Position numbers and translations under genes: made by a program. Below the pieces are notes generated by a model that was not told where the DNA came from, did not search any database, and worked only from the letters and a program-made list of their open reading frames with translations. A DNA stretch of 64,000 nucleotides. Source: Gammaproteobacteria bacterium. Lineage in GTDB: Bacteria > Pseudomonadota > Gammaproteobacteria > Steroidobacterales > Steroidobacteraceae. Where the stretch lies: positions 62,001 to 126,000 of the forward strand of contig JABCZO010000002.1 of NCBI GenBank assembly GCA_013289615.1, given 5' to 3'. Below, one piece after another: positions 54,077 to 63,455 of this stretch (position 1 is the first letter of the stretch; every line of letters begins with the position of its first letter).

Positions 54077-54507
54077 CGTCGCGCCAGGCTCTTGAACACT
54101 CGCTCGAGCGCGTTAGCATCGACGCAACCATGAACGCGAACCCGCACCCCGCCGGGAAACTCGACCTCGATGCTGCCGGCCGCTTCCGTGCGGCTCGAGG
54201 GCAACTTCGCAGTCGGCACAACGGTAGGACTCTCCACTCTCACCGGCACCAATGCGGAACTCCCGGCGCTCTCGGCACGCAGCAGCCCTCGCTGGGCCAA
54301 GCGCCGCCAGCCAAACACCACGTTGTGGTTAATCCCGTGTGCGCGGGCCACATCGGCGATCGATGCGCCGGGCCGTCGCGTCTCTTCGAGAATGCTCAGC
54401 TTCTCCGCGACCAAGTACCGTCGCCGCGGCCCGGTTCGCCGACCGAGCTTGTCCGTCTTGGTATCAACGGAGGTATCCACGTAACTCCTACGCGGACACC
54501 TAGCCAC
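54073..54507 (-). CDS. tnpA: IS66 accessory protein TnpA
   Basis: The 144-aa protein has an IS3/IS66 OrfA-type helix-turn-helix: YLVAEKLSILEETRRPGASI, ADVARAHGINHNVVFGWRRL. It also has the C-terminal IS66 beta segment IEVEFPGGVRVRVHGCVDAN. It is the first gene of the element and probably binds the ends. Its stop overlaps the tnpB start. Confidence 0.93.
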   Translation of the reverse strand: MARCPRRSYVDTSVDTKTDKLGRRTGPRRRYLVAEKLSILEETRRPGASIADVARAHGINHNVVFGWRRLAQRGLLRAESAGSSALVPVRVESPTVVPTAKLPSSRTEAAGSIEVEFPGGVRVRVHGCVDANALERVFKSLARR

Positions 54508-54787
54508 GTGTCCGCCTATCTGCTACGTGACATCATGTACATGTCCGCCACTTGCGGCTACGCGGCCAAGACCGGACGGTTACATCGCTTCATTCGGTCC
54601 TCCTCCTCCTCCATAGGGTTGGTGGGACGGTAATCGACCGCTATTTTCTAGTTTATGTCAGTCCAGATTCGTGGGAGAAAACCACCAGTACAGACGCTAG
54701 GGCGCTAGCGCTCAGGCAGAAAGCTTCGCAAGGCTATGAGATGGATTCACGAGCATACGTGACATCACAGTGCAATCAATGTGGCCA

Positions 54788-55996
54788 TCATTTCTGATCG
54801 AATGAAATGGCGCCCAGCGTCCGGAACACGCGTGTCCATCGTGCCACGTATGTGTGATCCCTCAAACATCGTTCACGCGCCGCGTGGCGAATGTCAGCCG
54901 CGACCTGCTGATTGTCCAACGTCGCTTGGATGACTTGCGCGCAGTCTTCGATATCCCTGTAAGTCAGGATTTCCCTACCAACGTCGAACACAAGCGACAG
55001 CTCAGGATTGTGCTGAGTAAGGTAAAGAGCCCCGGTCATGGGCACTTCGAAATCCCGTCCCTTGAGGCATAACAGATTTTTCGAGAAACCTATTCCGCCA
55101 AAACCCAGGTTAATGCGACTCCTGCCATAGATGCCGTTCATATCCTCGTTGCTGATCGCACCATTCGCCCACCCCTTACCGAAACAGATGACATTGATAC
55201 CGTGGCGGCGCAGTCCTTCCACAAGCTTGGGGCGCCAACCGTAGCAGGCACCGACGAACGAAACATCATACTTGAATGGAATGTCGAGCGGCCTGCACCA
55301 ATCCGGGTCAGCCGCCTCGGGATGAAACATGCTCAGACCCCCGTGTACGAAGTACTTAAGCATCCCATTGGGATCACTGGTCAGATTCAGGTCAACTGCA
55401 TGCGCGATCGAGGCCGTGCTGGCGTATCGACCCCCCCGCATGGGGCCCGGCCAGCGGATTTTGTCGTCGAAGCAGAAATTCGTGATGATCGCCCCGTGAG
55501 TTGCCATCTCAAGCAGCGTTTCCGGTGCAACCGTGTAGCCGGAGACATAAGCGACCACGACGTCGATTGGGCGCTGGCGATTCGCCGAATGGAACGCCTG
55601 CAGCAATTCCCGGTTCATGACGTCGCGCTTCCGCAACCAATCTGACGCAAAGTTATCGAAACCGTGTGACCTCCATTCATACATGGAAACCTGGCCGAAT
55701 GGGGCCAAAGCCTTCGGAAGTACGGCCTCCCAGTTGTAAAGTGGAAACGTCAGAAATATGTGTAGACCGCCCAATGGTTTGGGCCAATGCAAGCGCGCCT
55801 GCCTGTCGGCAACTCGGCTCGTCAACGCCGCTTGAAGATGCGGTCCTTCTGGAACGATCGTGCCTCGTGGTCTCGCGTATGCCGAGTAGCGCTGGCGCGT
55901 CGTAGCCGCATCGCGCTCGACCATCCACGCTTTCAATCTGGCGTTCGCAGCGACTGCCAGCGGAATCCTCTTCAACTTTGCGCTCAGAGCCCTCAT
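54788..55996 (-). CDS. CgeB-like glycosyltransferase
   Basis: From ATG 55996 (MRALSAKLKRIPLAVAANAR) this about 402-aa protein carries HIFLTFPLYNWEAVLPKALA, IITNFCFDDKIRWPGPMRGG and DVSFVGACYGWRPKLVEGL. It also has GRSRINLGFGGIGFSKNLLC and LKGRDFEVPMTGALYLTQHN, fitting the CgeB/Glyco_trans_1_2 family. It is cytoplasmic, probably adding a sugar to the polysaccharide. An earlier ATG (56026) would overlap the upstream FkbM gene by 23 bases. The pair FkbM and CgeB is likely co-transcribed. 54592-54787 on its 3' side has no recognisable gene. Confidence 0.85.
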   Translation of the reverse strand: MRALSAKLKRIPLAVAANARLKAWMVERDAATTRQRYSAYARPRGTIVPEGPHLQAALTSRVADRQARLHWPKPLGGLHIFLTFPLYNWEAVLPKALAPFGQVSMYEWRSHGFDNFASDWLRKRDVMNRELLQAFHSANRQRPIDVVVAYVSGYTVAPETLLEMATHGAIITNFCFDDKIRWPGPMRGGRYASTASIAHAVDLNLTSDPNGMLKYFVHGGLSMFHPEAADPDWCRPLDIPFKYDVSFVGACYGWRPKLVEGLRRHGINVICFGKGWANGAISNEDMNGIYGRSRINLGFGGIGFSKNLLCLKGRDFEVPMTGALYLTQHNPELSLVFDVGREILTYRDIEDCAQVIQATLDNQQVAADIRHAARERCLRDHTYVARWTRVFRTLGAISFDQK

Positions 55997-56003
55997 TGGG
56001 CTG

Positions 56004-56765
56004 CTATTTCCAGCCTTGATAACCAAAAAGCGAAGATGATTCTTTCACAAATACTAGATCCGATTGAATCAGATCGAGATCTGACGCGCGTTGCACATAG
56101 GAGCACAGATCGTAAATTCGAAAACCCCTTTCGGCGACATACGCGATGATCTCATGCGCAAGTGCGCCCTCCTTATAGAGTCTGCGAAACGATACCTCCA
56201 AGATAAGCATCTCGGTGGCTTCGAGACATCGGGTGGCGCCCCTTAATACCTCAAGCTCATAGCCCTGCACGTCGGCCTTCAACAAAACTGGAGCAACGCA
56301 TTTCTGGGATTCCCATATGAAGTCTGCGGTCGTGACCTCTACTGTCCTTCGGGCGCCTGGAAAGTCTTCGCTATACAAGAAACTAGATTGATCGCCGTGT
56401 TCGTACAATTCGAGTGTGCCCGCCTGCGCTCCAGTCGCTCCGCACCAAGCTGTGATGCGCTTGTCACTGCTAGCCATTGCCAATAATGCATCGCGGTTGC
56501 CCTCCAGGGGATCCACCAGAACATATCTTGCTTCCCCATAAATGCTCCGGCACTCGCGTGTCCATATCCCGTTAGAAGCGCCGATGTCGAAGATCAGCTC
56601 CGGCGAAAAGCCGCGCGCTTTTGCTCTCTGCAACGTGTCGCGCATGCCTCGAGGCCCCCAGTTCACATTCACAACTCGAGTCCCGAGCCGTCTTGCGACC
56701 GCATTGATCAGCGATTTGCCGTGGTCATGCCACTTCAACCTGCGTCTCCGGTCGACCGCATACAT
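56004..56765 (-). CDS. FkbM family SAM-dependent methyltransferase
   Basis: The 253-aa protein has motif I LIFDIGASNGIWTRECRSIY, the acidic ribose contact in YVLVDPLEGNRDALL, VEVTTADFIWESQKC and PVLLKADVQGYELEVLRGAT, characteristic of FkbM. It ends SSSLFGYQGWK. It starts MYAVDRRRRLKWHDHGKSLI; the sequence of this start region has an echo at 60032-60071. Sugar or glycan O-methylation is inferred from its neighbours. Confidence 0.88.
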   Translation of the reverse strand: MYAVDRRRRLKWHDHGKSLINAVARRLGTRVVNVNWGPRGMRDTLQRAKARGFSPELIFDIGASNGIWTRECRSIYGEARYVLVDPLEGNRDALLAMASSDKRITAWCGATGAQAGTLELYEHGDQSSFLYSEDFPGARRTVEVTTADFIWESQKCVAPVLLKADVQGYELEVLRGATRCLEATEMLILEVSFRRLYKEGALAHEIIAYVAERGFRIYDLCSYVQRASDLDLIQSDLVFVKESSSLFGYQGWK

Positions 56766-56829
56766 TGAAACGGGGGCTTGAGCCTAATGCAATGCTTGCT
56801 GACTTTGCCGAGGATTCTCGCAGTCTCGC

Positions 56830-57111
56830 GCGAGGGGTTGAAGATCCGATTCGACTCTGGGATCTCGAAGTGACTGGGCCGGGTGGATCGTGGATGTCGG
56901 CGTAGCAGCGCGCCGGCAGCATTCGGATCTCAATGTCGTGATCGCAGCTGCGCACGGTTACCTCGCTGCAGGGTGCCGCTGGTTTGGCTGCGTAATAGGA
57001 TCGATCCACCTGCACCCGGCCGCTGTCATCCACGGTGCGCGTCTCCTGCCTGTCAGTCTCAGCCTCGTAAGGTCCGTTCTTTGAGCTTGGTCCCGTAGTA
57101 GGTCGCCTCAA
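56830..57111 (-). pseudogene. Remnant of IS21-family IstA (C-terminal part)
   Basis: The minus-strand frame contains RTVDDSGRVQVDRSYYAAKP then SEVTVRSCDHDIEIRMLPAR, resembling the IstA C-terminal segment (RTV..DG.V.V...YYS.P.....V.V..D...V...). The DDE core is missing. It is one of three different IS scraps between 56.8 and 58.0 kb. Confidence 0.65.
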
Positions 57112-57124
57112 AGCAGGAAATTCG

Positions 57125-57563
57125 CAGCTTCCTTGTCCTCAGTTCCTGATCGTTTCAGATACTCCCTGGGTGTCAGTTGACCCAGCGAGCTGTGTGGTCG
57201 ATGCAAGTTATAATCGACCCGCTCATTCGTCGCGTAGCTCCAGTTAAACAATTCGATGAAGCCGTTCTCCTTAGGTTTCCCGGGTCGGTGAGATCGATCA
57301 TTATACCGTGCCGGAATGCCAAGTCATCAAGGGCTCGTGAGGTGATCGGTCCCATGATCGACCGTGATTGTCCTGGGCTTTTCGTGCTTGGCGAACGCTC
57401 TGGCCAGTGCGGCGGCCATTGCGTTACCCGACATGCTTTGGGCCGTCTCCAGGATGGGACTCCAGCGACTCCATTGATCGAAGACGGTGAGCACCCGGAA
57501 GGTTCTACCATCCATCAATGCATCATGGACCAATGGGATCGTCCGCTCGGCGTAACCTGACAA
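57125..57563 (-). pseudogene. Remnant of IS3-family OrfB, minus strand
   Basis: Minus-strand pieces read FVHDALMDGRTFRVLTVFDQ-like (here PLVHDALMDGRTFRVLTVF), KHEKPRTITVDHGTDHLTS, then RALDDLAFRHGIMIDLTDPG and finally VDYNLHRPHSSLGQLTPREY. These are the second Asp and C-terminal blocks of an IS3 transposase. Two or more frameshifts make it dead. Confidence 0.8.
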
Positions 57564-58003
57564 TCGTCGATGATTTCACCAAGGCGGTCGTCGACGTTGT
57601 CGTCGACCGCGGGATCTCCGGTCAGTATGTCACCCGGGTACTCGATGCGGCAGCGCACTTTTGCGAGCTGCCGAAAATCATCCGGACCCATTAGGGTCCG
57701 GAGTTCACCGGCAATACCATGGACACCTGGGCGTATCAGCGTTGAATTGAGCTGCGATTGATAGAGGCGGGCAAGCCGACTCAAAACGCATACGTCGAGA
57801 GCTTCAACGGCAAGTTCCGAGACGAGTGCTTGAACGAGCACTGCCTCCGTACACTCGCCGAGGCTCGCACCGCCGGCGCCGCCTGCCGCGCGGATTACAA
57901 CCAGGGTCGCCGCAAGCGCGCTCGAATATCGGACCCCGCAGAGTTCGCAGCTGCTTGGCGCTCCCGGCATGCCGGGAGCGCCAAGCAGATGGCACAGAGT
58001 TGA
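57545..58003 (+). pseudogene. Remnant of IS3-family OrfB, plus strand
   Basis: Starting about where the opposite-strand remnant begins, the plus strand reads VDDFTKAVVDVVVDRGISGQ, an in-frame stop near GPEFTGNTMDTWAY, then IEAGKPTQNAYVESFNGKFR and DECLNEHCL. The catalytic Glu block is kept, but two stop codons interrupt the frame. The two remnants lie head to head. Confidence 0.8.
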
Positions 58004-58094
58004 GGTAACGTCACAATTTGGGAGTTTACGAGCTTATCTTCGGCAATAAACTTCTGGGCGACTCTCAAAGGAGGCCCGGGATATACTTGATTCG

Positions 58095-59756
58095 ATGAAA
58101 CTGTCTGACCGACGTGTTCTCTCGATGGCGGCTCAGGCGACCGCGAATATTTTAGCCGCGGATCGTTTTTTTGTCGTCGCGTTGGTGATTCTTGTCACGT
58201 GGGCCGTAATTTTTATTTACCGCACGGTTTTCTGGTTTGATGGGGTCCCCTACTTCTCTCTCTTCGACGATGAGATGCTCTCGATGCGTTATGCCCTCCA
58301 TCTGGTCGAGGGCCAAGGGCTCGTGTGGAACGCGGGCGAGCCTGTCGAGGGTTATACCAATCCTTTATGGACGGTTTACATGGCAGGCACAATAGCCCTC
58401 TTTGGCAAGCATATTGCGCCATTGGCCATACAGATTACGGGGATGGGCCTGATGATGGCGACCATTGCGATGGCCGCTTCCGCAGCGCGCGAAGCATGGC
58501 TCGTGGATGGGCGAAGCAAGATATCGCCACGCACGCTGTCTTTTGGCGCTGCCCTCATGCTTATGGCGACTTTCTATCCGCTACAGTATTGGTCGCTTAC
58601 GGGCATGGAAGTTTCCTTGCTCTCCGCGCTGGCCGCCGGTGCGGCGTTGGTGCTGGTGCGGATCGAGACGGGACGCCTGGCGGGGGTACGGGGCTTGGTA
58701 CTCATGCTTGCGGCAGTTCCCGTCGCGTATTTCGCGCGACCGGACGGATTTATAGTGCTCATGCCCTTGCTCGCCGTTTGCGCCGTCCATGCCTTGCGGC
58801 AGGCGCCGCAACGGGCGATTGTCGTCGGGATTGCGGGGAGTGTGGCGATTGTCGCGATGGTCTGGGCCCATTTTGCATGGCGTCTGCATTTCTATGGAGT
58901 TTTATTGCCCAACACCTATACGCTGAAAATGGACGGCTACAGCTGGAGCCTGCGCCTATCGAACGGGCTGGGTTTTCTTGCGCGCTTTTTCGCCTATTAT
59001 GGCGTCGCCATTTTCGTTGCCGCATTGTTGTTCTCGCTGTTCGCGCAGCGTCGCCTGATGGGAGCGGCGTTCCTCGCTTCTTTCGCCCTGTCCGTCGTCT
59101 ATCAGATATACGTGGGTGGCGATCCATGGGTCTATTGGCGGCAACTGGTACCTGGATTGGTGCTGCTTTATACCGGGCTGGCGATCAATCTCGCGGAAGC
59201 GTTGGCGCGTTTGCCTGATGGTCGGAGGTCCGTTCCATTCATTCAGTCTCTTTGCGGCGTGTTCGTTCTTTGCGCCGTCACGAATGCGACTTTCGTTAAG
59301 CAGATCGTGGGTTATACTTGGGTGTATCAGGCGGACGCGGCCAAGACCAATATTGCCACGGCGCTTGCTTTGCGCGAGGTGCTACAGCCCACTGCGACGA
59401 TCATGTCGTTCTGGGCGGGAACGCTCCCTTATTATTGGGAGGGCAAGGCGATCGATCCTTTAGGCAAGGCCGATAGCCGAATATCTCGGCTTCCGATTGA
59501 TCTTTCCGTGGCCTGGGGTGGTATGAAAGGCGTGCCCGGCCATGCCAAGCACGATTTCAATTTCTCGATTGTCGAGGCGAAGCCTGAATATGTTCAGACC
59601 GCGTGGAATCCCGATCAATTAGTAGGGCCTCTCACCGGTCGATACGTCGCGGCACGCTACAAAGGTCTATCACTGTGCCTCCGCAAGGAGTCGCCGCTGG
59701 TACGATGGCAGCTAGTCGAAATAACAGGCGCGTGCATCGCTGGTCGAACCTCTTAA
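58095..59756 (+). CDS. Large membrane protein, GT-C glycosyltransferase-like, 553 aa
   Basis: The protein has an N-terminal cytoplasmic stretch, a first membrane helix (FFVVALVILVTWAVIFIY), then a periplasmic loop with FSLFDDEMLSMRYALHLVEG. The acidic DDE there and VEGYTNPLWTVYMAG are typical of GT-C enzymes. About ten further helices and a C-terminal soluble region follow (FSIVEAKPEYVQTAWNPDQL). Such proteins move a sugar from a polyprenyl carrier to a glycan on the periplasmic side. The gene is intact and alone on the + strand between IS debris and the convergent wzx-like gene. 59757-60031 has no gene. Confidence 0.72.
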   Translation: MKLSDRRVLSMAAQATANILAADRFFVVALVILVTWAVIFIYRTVFWFDGVPYFSLFDDEMLSMRYALHLVEGQGLVWNAGEPVEGYTNPLWTVYMAGTIALFGKHIAPLAIQITGMGLMMATIAMAASAAREAWLVDGRSKISPRTLSFGAALMLMATFYPLQYWSLTGMEVSLLSALAAGAALVLVRIETGRLAGVRGLVLMLAAVPVAYFARPDGFIVLMPLLAVCAVHALRQAPQRAIVVGIAGSVAIVAMVWAHFAWRLHFYGVLLPNTYTLKMDGYSWSLRLSNGLGFLARFFAYYGVAIFVAALLFSLFAQRRLMGAAFLASFALSVVYQIYVGGDPWVYWRQLVPGLVLLYTGLAINLAEALARLPDGRRSVPFIQSLCGVFVLCAVTNATFVKQIVGYTWVYQADAAKTNIATALALREVLQPTATIMSFWAGTLPYYWEGKAIDPLGKADSRISRLPIDLSVAWGGMKGVPGHAKHDFNFSIVEAKPEYVQTAWNPDQLVGPLTGRYVAARYKGLSLCLRKESPLVRWQLVEITGACIAGRTS

Positions 59757-60031
59757 GATCATCTCGGCCCAATCAACGATTGGAGTCTATCGTCCGCGAT
59801 CGTTTTATTTCATGGAAACACTTCAAGCATTCTTGAGAAGATGAACCGATGGCCTTGACGGTAATCGCTCGATCTTCCTTCAATTGCCTACATATTCAGC
59901 AAGCATCGGGAAGCCGACTTCGATATAGGTGAGACGGTGTATGCTCCGGAGGCCGGAATCTACACCAAGGAAGGAGACAGTCATTTCTCGCCATGACTCG
60001 TAATCTCCTGCCACCCTCATCCTATGCGCAC

Positions 60032-60071
60032 TGGTCATGCCACTTAAATTTGCGCCTCCGGTGGACCGCTT
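60032..60071. repeat. Echo of the FkbM gene start inside the wzx-like 3' end
   Basis: These 40 bases match 56721-56760 in the same orientation at most positions (shared TGGTCATGCCACTT, then TGCG-CTCCGGT-GACCGC). At 56.7 kb they encode residues about 5-16 of the FkbM protein (RRRRLKWHD). Here the same minus-strand frame gives HRRRKFKWHD, while the wzx-like gene stops inside the block. It marks a rearrangement junction. Confidence 0.65.
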
Positions 60072-61336
60072 ACGCCTCGCCGCCTCAGGGCGTGGAGTAG
60101 AACCCCTGTCGTCGCCATACTCTGAAATACAAAGCTGGCACAGGTTGCTTGCGCTGCCCCAACTATTCCATTGCGCCGGATCAGGACGATGCTAAAGGCA
60201 ATATTAGCGACTGCGCCCAACACTATGGGAAGGAGCAGCCGCGCAGAATAGCCTACTGACAAAAGGCGATTTTCGAGTACCTGGGTTACGCCAAAGACCG
60301 CGTATCCGAACGACACCCAAAGCATAATATCAACGGCGCCGGCTCTATAACCTGGCGCGAGGAGCAAACGGGCGACGAGCGTGCCGGCGACGTAAATGAC
60401 GGCCACGCCCGCTGTACTCAGTGAGACGCTGCAGAGTATCCAGCTGGCAAAAATGCGGCGGGCCTGGCGATTGTCCTGCCGATTCTCCGCATCGAAAAGT
60501 ATCGGGCGAAAGAGATCGCACAGCGCCGAGCTTACCAAGTTCAGACCACGGCTCGCGATAGAAAAAGGTGCAACGTAGCGGCCGGTTGCGTCCGCGCCCA
60601 GAAAGAAGGCCAGCGTGTAGCGATCGCCGAGATTTGCGAGCCAACTTAAGGCCGACATTGGGGCGAAGGGCATTCCATAAGACCACGCCTTGGAGAGGAA
60701 CCCAGTATTGGCTGCCGAATGTGCCCCGAAGACGGTGCGCGCGCTTTTCTCTCCCATAAGAATGACGACCAGAAGCAACACGATGGCAAGCGTCTGTCCT
60801 AACAAGAACGATTCCACTCTGGGCGCGAGACGCAGTGCAATTAGTGTCACGACCAATAGTAGTAGGGCTTCGATGACTTGAATCCGCGCGTATGCAGCCT
60901 GGCGGCGCTCTGCCTGAATTCGGCACAGAAATACGTTTCGTAGCACCATCGCAAATAGCCACGCGATCCCACTCGCCACTAAAGACGGGGTGTATACGAC
61001 CTTCCCCATCATCCGCGCAACGGCCCATGAGAAGACGATCAGCCCTGCAAGGACTGCTGTTGCGCGCAGCGCCCAGATCATTGCTTCGCGCGTAAACTCA
61101 TCGCCGGCTCGCCGAGCCTCCGCTTCGGAGTAGTAGCGCAACTGCGCCGCCGTAAAACCGGCGACAAACACCTGTAGACCCAGCGCTAGAGCGCTTAATA
61201 TAAGATTCGATTCGCCAAAGACATCCGGCGGCGCCAGATTCGTATATAGGCGCAACGCGGTGATCCCGAGCGACGCGACTGCCACTTGACCGACGACTAT
61301 TAGGGCTCCAGTGCGAACGAGATGTCGCGCGTTCAT
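60044..61336 (-). CDS. wzx: Wzx-like oligosaccharide flippase
   Basis: From ATG 61336 (MNARHLVRTGALIVVGQVAV) this 430-aa protein has about 12 membrane helices and the layout of polysaccharide flippases of the MOP superfamily. It includes a conserved middle stretch with MPFAPMSALSWLANLGDRYT and FFLGADATGRYVAPFSIASR. It would move the undecaprenyl-linked repeat unit across the inner membrane. The longer frame to 61501 lacks hydrophobic or family-like sequence, so I use the internal ATG. The last residues (about GPPEAQI) lie in the FkbM echo, so the natural C-terminus may have been replaced. Confidence 0.83.
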   Translation of the reverse strand: MNARHLVRTGALIVVGQVAVASLGITALRLYTNLAPPDVFGESNLILSALALGLQVFVAGFTAAQLRYYSEAEARRAGDEFTREAMIWALRATAVLAGLIVFSWAVARMMGKVVYTPSLVASGIAWLFAMVLRNVFLCRIQAERRQAAYARIQVIEALLLLVVTLIALRLAPRVESFLLGQTLAIVLLLVVILMGEKSARTVFGAHSAANTGFLSKAWSYGMPFAPMSALSWLANLGDRYTLAFFLGADATGRYVAPFSIASRGLNLVSSALCDLFRPILFDAENRQDNRQARRIFASWILCSVSLSTAGVAVIYVAGTLVARLLLAPGYRAGAVDIMLWVSFGYAVFGVTQVLENRLLSVGYSARLLLPIVLGAVANIAFSIVLIRRNGIVGAAQATCASFVFQSMATTGVLLHALRRRGVSGPPEAQI

Positions 61337-61531
61337 ATACAGCTGTAACCGACCAGCAGGACCATCGGCACAAACCAACCGCGCCACGCGCGTTGGGTGC
61401 GTGGAGGATGTTCTGTCTGCAACTGCATAGCTGAGCGCGCTGCTGGAGCAACGCGCGCTTGAGAGTCCAGCGGTGCAGAAGCGGGGGCACACGCCGTACA
61501 ACTACACGCATAGGCTGTCATGCACCCTAAC

Positions 61532-61825
61532 TCATGACGTTCGGATGCATCCATGATGGCTCTGTGCGCAGGTTCCGCGCCGGCACTGCAGACTCACTTG
61601 CCCCCAGTCCCGAGCCACTCCGCCCGGAACCCAACCGAAAGCTGTCAAGACTGCCCATACACCGAGACTTGCCACACAAGCAGCGTGCCACACAAGCAGC
61701 GTGACCCCATATAGCAAAGCCACACGCGCGAAAATGGGAGCGACCACCGCGCCAATGACCACAAATCCGACGGTGGTCACACCAAGAGCGCCGGCAATGA
61801 CCCAGATGCCGGACGTGGAAGCCCG
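61532..61825 (-). pseudogene. C-terminal fragment of a second flippase-like protein
   Basis: The frame encodes GIWVIAGALGVTTVGFVVIG, AVVAPIFARVALLYGVTLLV and WHAACVASLGVWAVL, like the last helices of a polysaccharide flippase. There is no start; the frame joins the end of the Wzy-like copy 2. It is a remnant. 61337-61531 shows nothing. Confidence 0.5.
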
Positions 61826-61831
61826 CAGCGC

Positions 61832-63455
61832 GGTTATGGTGTTGCGAATAATCGGAATAGCCCCAAGAACACCAGCACATAGACTACGGCTCCCGCATTG
61901 CTGCTGAGCCACCAGCCGTCCGAACCCAACCCCGCAGAGATTCCCATGAAGACAAGGGGGTACATCACAACCGCACGTTTTGCTATCACCGAACGCGCGA
62001 TAGCCGAGTACGCTCGGAGGCAAAGACCGTAATGATGGAAGCCAGCAGGACGCCGAACCACCCAAGGATGTAGTACCCGTCGACGAACACTCCAATGCCG
62101 GTCGAGCTACCGCGAGACCCTGCGATCTTTTCGTAAAGGTCTACGCCGGCAACCGTCATCTCCGGTTTGCTCGGAAACAGCAGCCTTGAGACGAAGATCC
62201 ACATGACGCGACCCAGATCGTCGCTGCCACGCCCCTGATCATGCAACTCTACGGCGGCCTGCTGAGACGACAGGTAATTGAGGCGCGACCACCACGATCC
62301 GGCGATCTCTTGCTGTCTGTGATGGGATTCGCCGCCGGTGAAGTAAGTGACGGCAATGTCAAAGCGCTGCGAGAGGGTGGCGGCCACAGGCTGACCTCTT
62401 CCGCGATAGGCCAATTCGTTCCTGCCGAAGTTGACGATGGGGCCGATCAGCATATAGATCAAGAAACCCACCAATGCAGTAAATAAAAGATTGCGAAGCC
62501 GCCGCTGGCGAAAATAGTTCCCAAGCCCAGCCGCCATCATGACGATGAGAACTGCGGGCTTATTGAACATCAGGAATCCGGTTGTCACTTCGGTCAGGAG
62601 CAGTAGCTTGGCCAAGGCGCCGATCCACCGTGGGCCGATATCCTTGTACATCCAGCCGACCAGTACCGCTAGCACCAGCAATTGCGTCAACTGGCGGGCT
62701 ACCGCCGACGGAACGTTCTTCGTCAGACGCAGTTCGAACGGCACGACGACCAGATACTTCGCGACAAGGCCGATGAGAACGAACACGACGAGCACTCGCA
62801 CCGGAGACATTCTTGCCCATCGCCGCGCCGCCGTATACGCCACTTTGGCCAAGGACGGAAATCTAGCGAAACAAAACGCAAATCCCGTCAACCCGATACC
62901 GATGAAATTGAGTCCCATCAGCCACATCGACTGCGTTGCATCGACCCAATACCAGGATTTCGAAAGATCGGCGGCCTCCGCCGGCCCGATCACGAACAGC
63001 AACGGTCCGAAGGCGTAATACACGGCGCCGGAAATCGCAAGAAACAGCCCACTCTCGTACAGGATTCGGGTCGGCTCTGCCGCCAGGGCACGATAGACGA
63101 GATACCCGAGCATCGTCAGGCTGACGATGCAAAATGGCACGAGCCACCACCATGCACTCGGTTCGACGAAAGATGCGAATTCGAGTGCAAGGAGTCCGAG
63201 AAAGAGATGGACACGAAAACCGCTATGCCCAATCGCCGGAAGCATGGCCGACGCAATTGCGCCCTGCGCCACCAGCCTCGCTGACGGAAAGCAACGCCCG
63301 GGCGCTGTCCAATTATTCGGCGCGACTTGATCATTGCAGCATTGGCTGCTTGGTTCGGCCAATCAATCAAGCTCTTACGGTCTCGGCAAGCAACGACATG
63401 CGTCTCACGGCCCATACTAGGACAGCTGAGTCGATGTAATGAAGCTCCCCTTTTA
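61832..63455. repeat. Large direct repeat, right copy (about 1.6 kb)
   Basis: This is the second copy of 49083-50712 in the same orientation. Both ends of the similarity are sharp. Substitutions are scattered through the copies and at least two single-base length differences occur (near 62031 and 63212). Confidence 0.9.
61834..63415 (-). pseudogene. Wzy-like polymerase, copy 2, frameshifted
   Basis: Most of the protein matches copy 1 closely (for example FLGLLALEFASFVEPSAWWW, TGGESHHRQQEIAGSWWSRL, GVFVDGYYILGWFGVLLAS). Near 62031 one base is missing relative to copy 1, so the main frame ends early at 61986 with ITVFASERTRLSRVR. The normal C-terminus (LRAYSAIARSVIAKRAVVMY to LGLFRLFATP) continues in another frame to 61834. 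A second one-base difference lies near 63212 in the N-terminal region, where it is unclear which copy is correct. The longest open part is 61986-63362. Probably inactive, unless the truncated protein still folds. Confidence 0.75.

Larger units (their letters stand above)
51823..54583 (-). mobile_element. Complete IS66-family insertion sequence, 2761 bp
   Basis: Terminal inverted repeats begin GTAACCGTCCG at both ends (inward from 51823 on the + strand and from 54583 on the - strand; the first 11 bases are identical). The element is flanked by a perfect 8-bp target duplication ATCGCTTC (51815-51822 and 54584-54591), the size typical of IS66. It carries tnpA, tnpB and tnpC in order on the minus strand, plus a small downstream ORF. 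All frames are open, so it may still be active. Confidence 0.95.

Noticed and set aside
52149..54095. Very long open frame on the + strand opposite the IS66 genes.
   Set aside because: It is antisense to intact tnpC/tnpB with clear family motifs; its length is a by-product of GC-rich codon bias.
54630..54797. Short + strand frame ending in CNQCGHHF after the IS66 element.
   Set aside because: A CxxC alone is weak evidence; there is no start with a ribosome site and no partner Cys pair.
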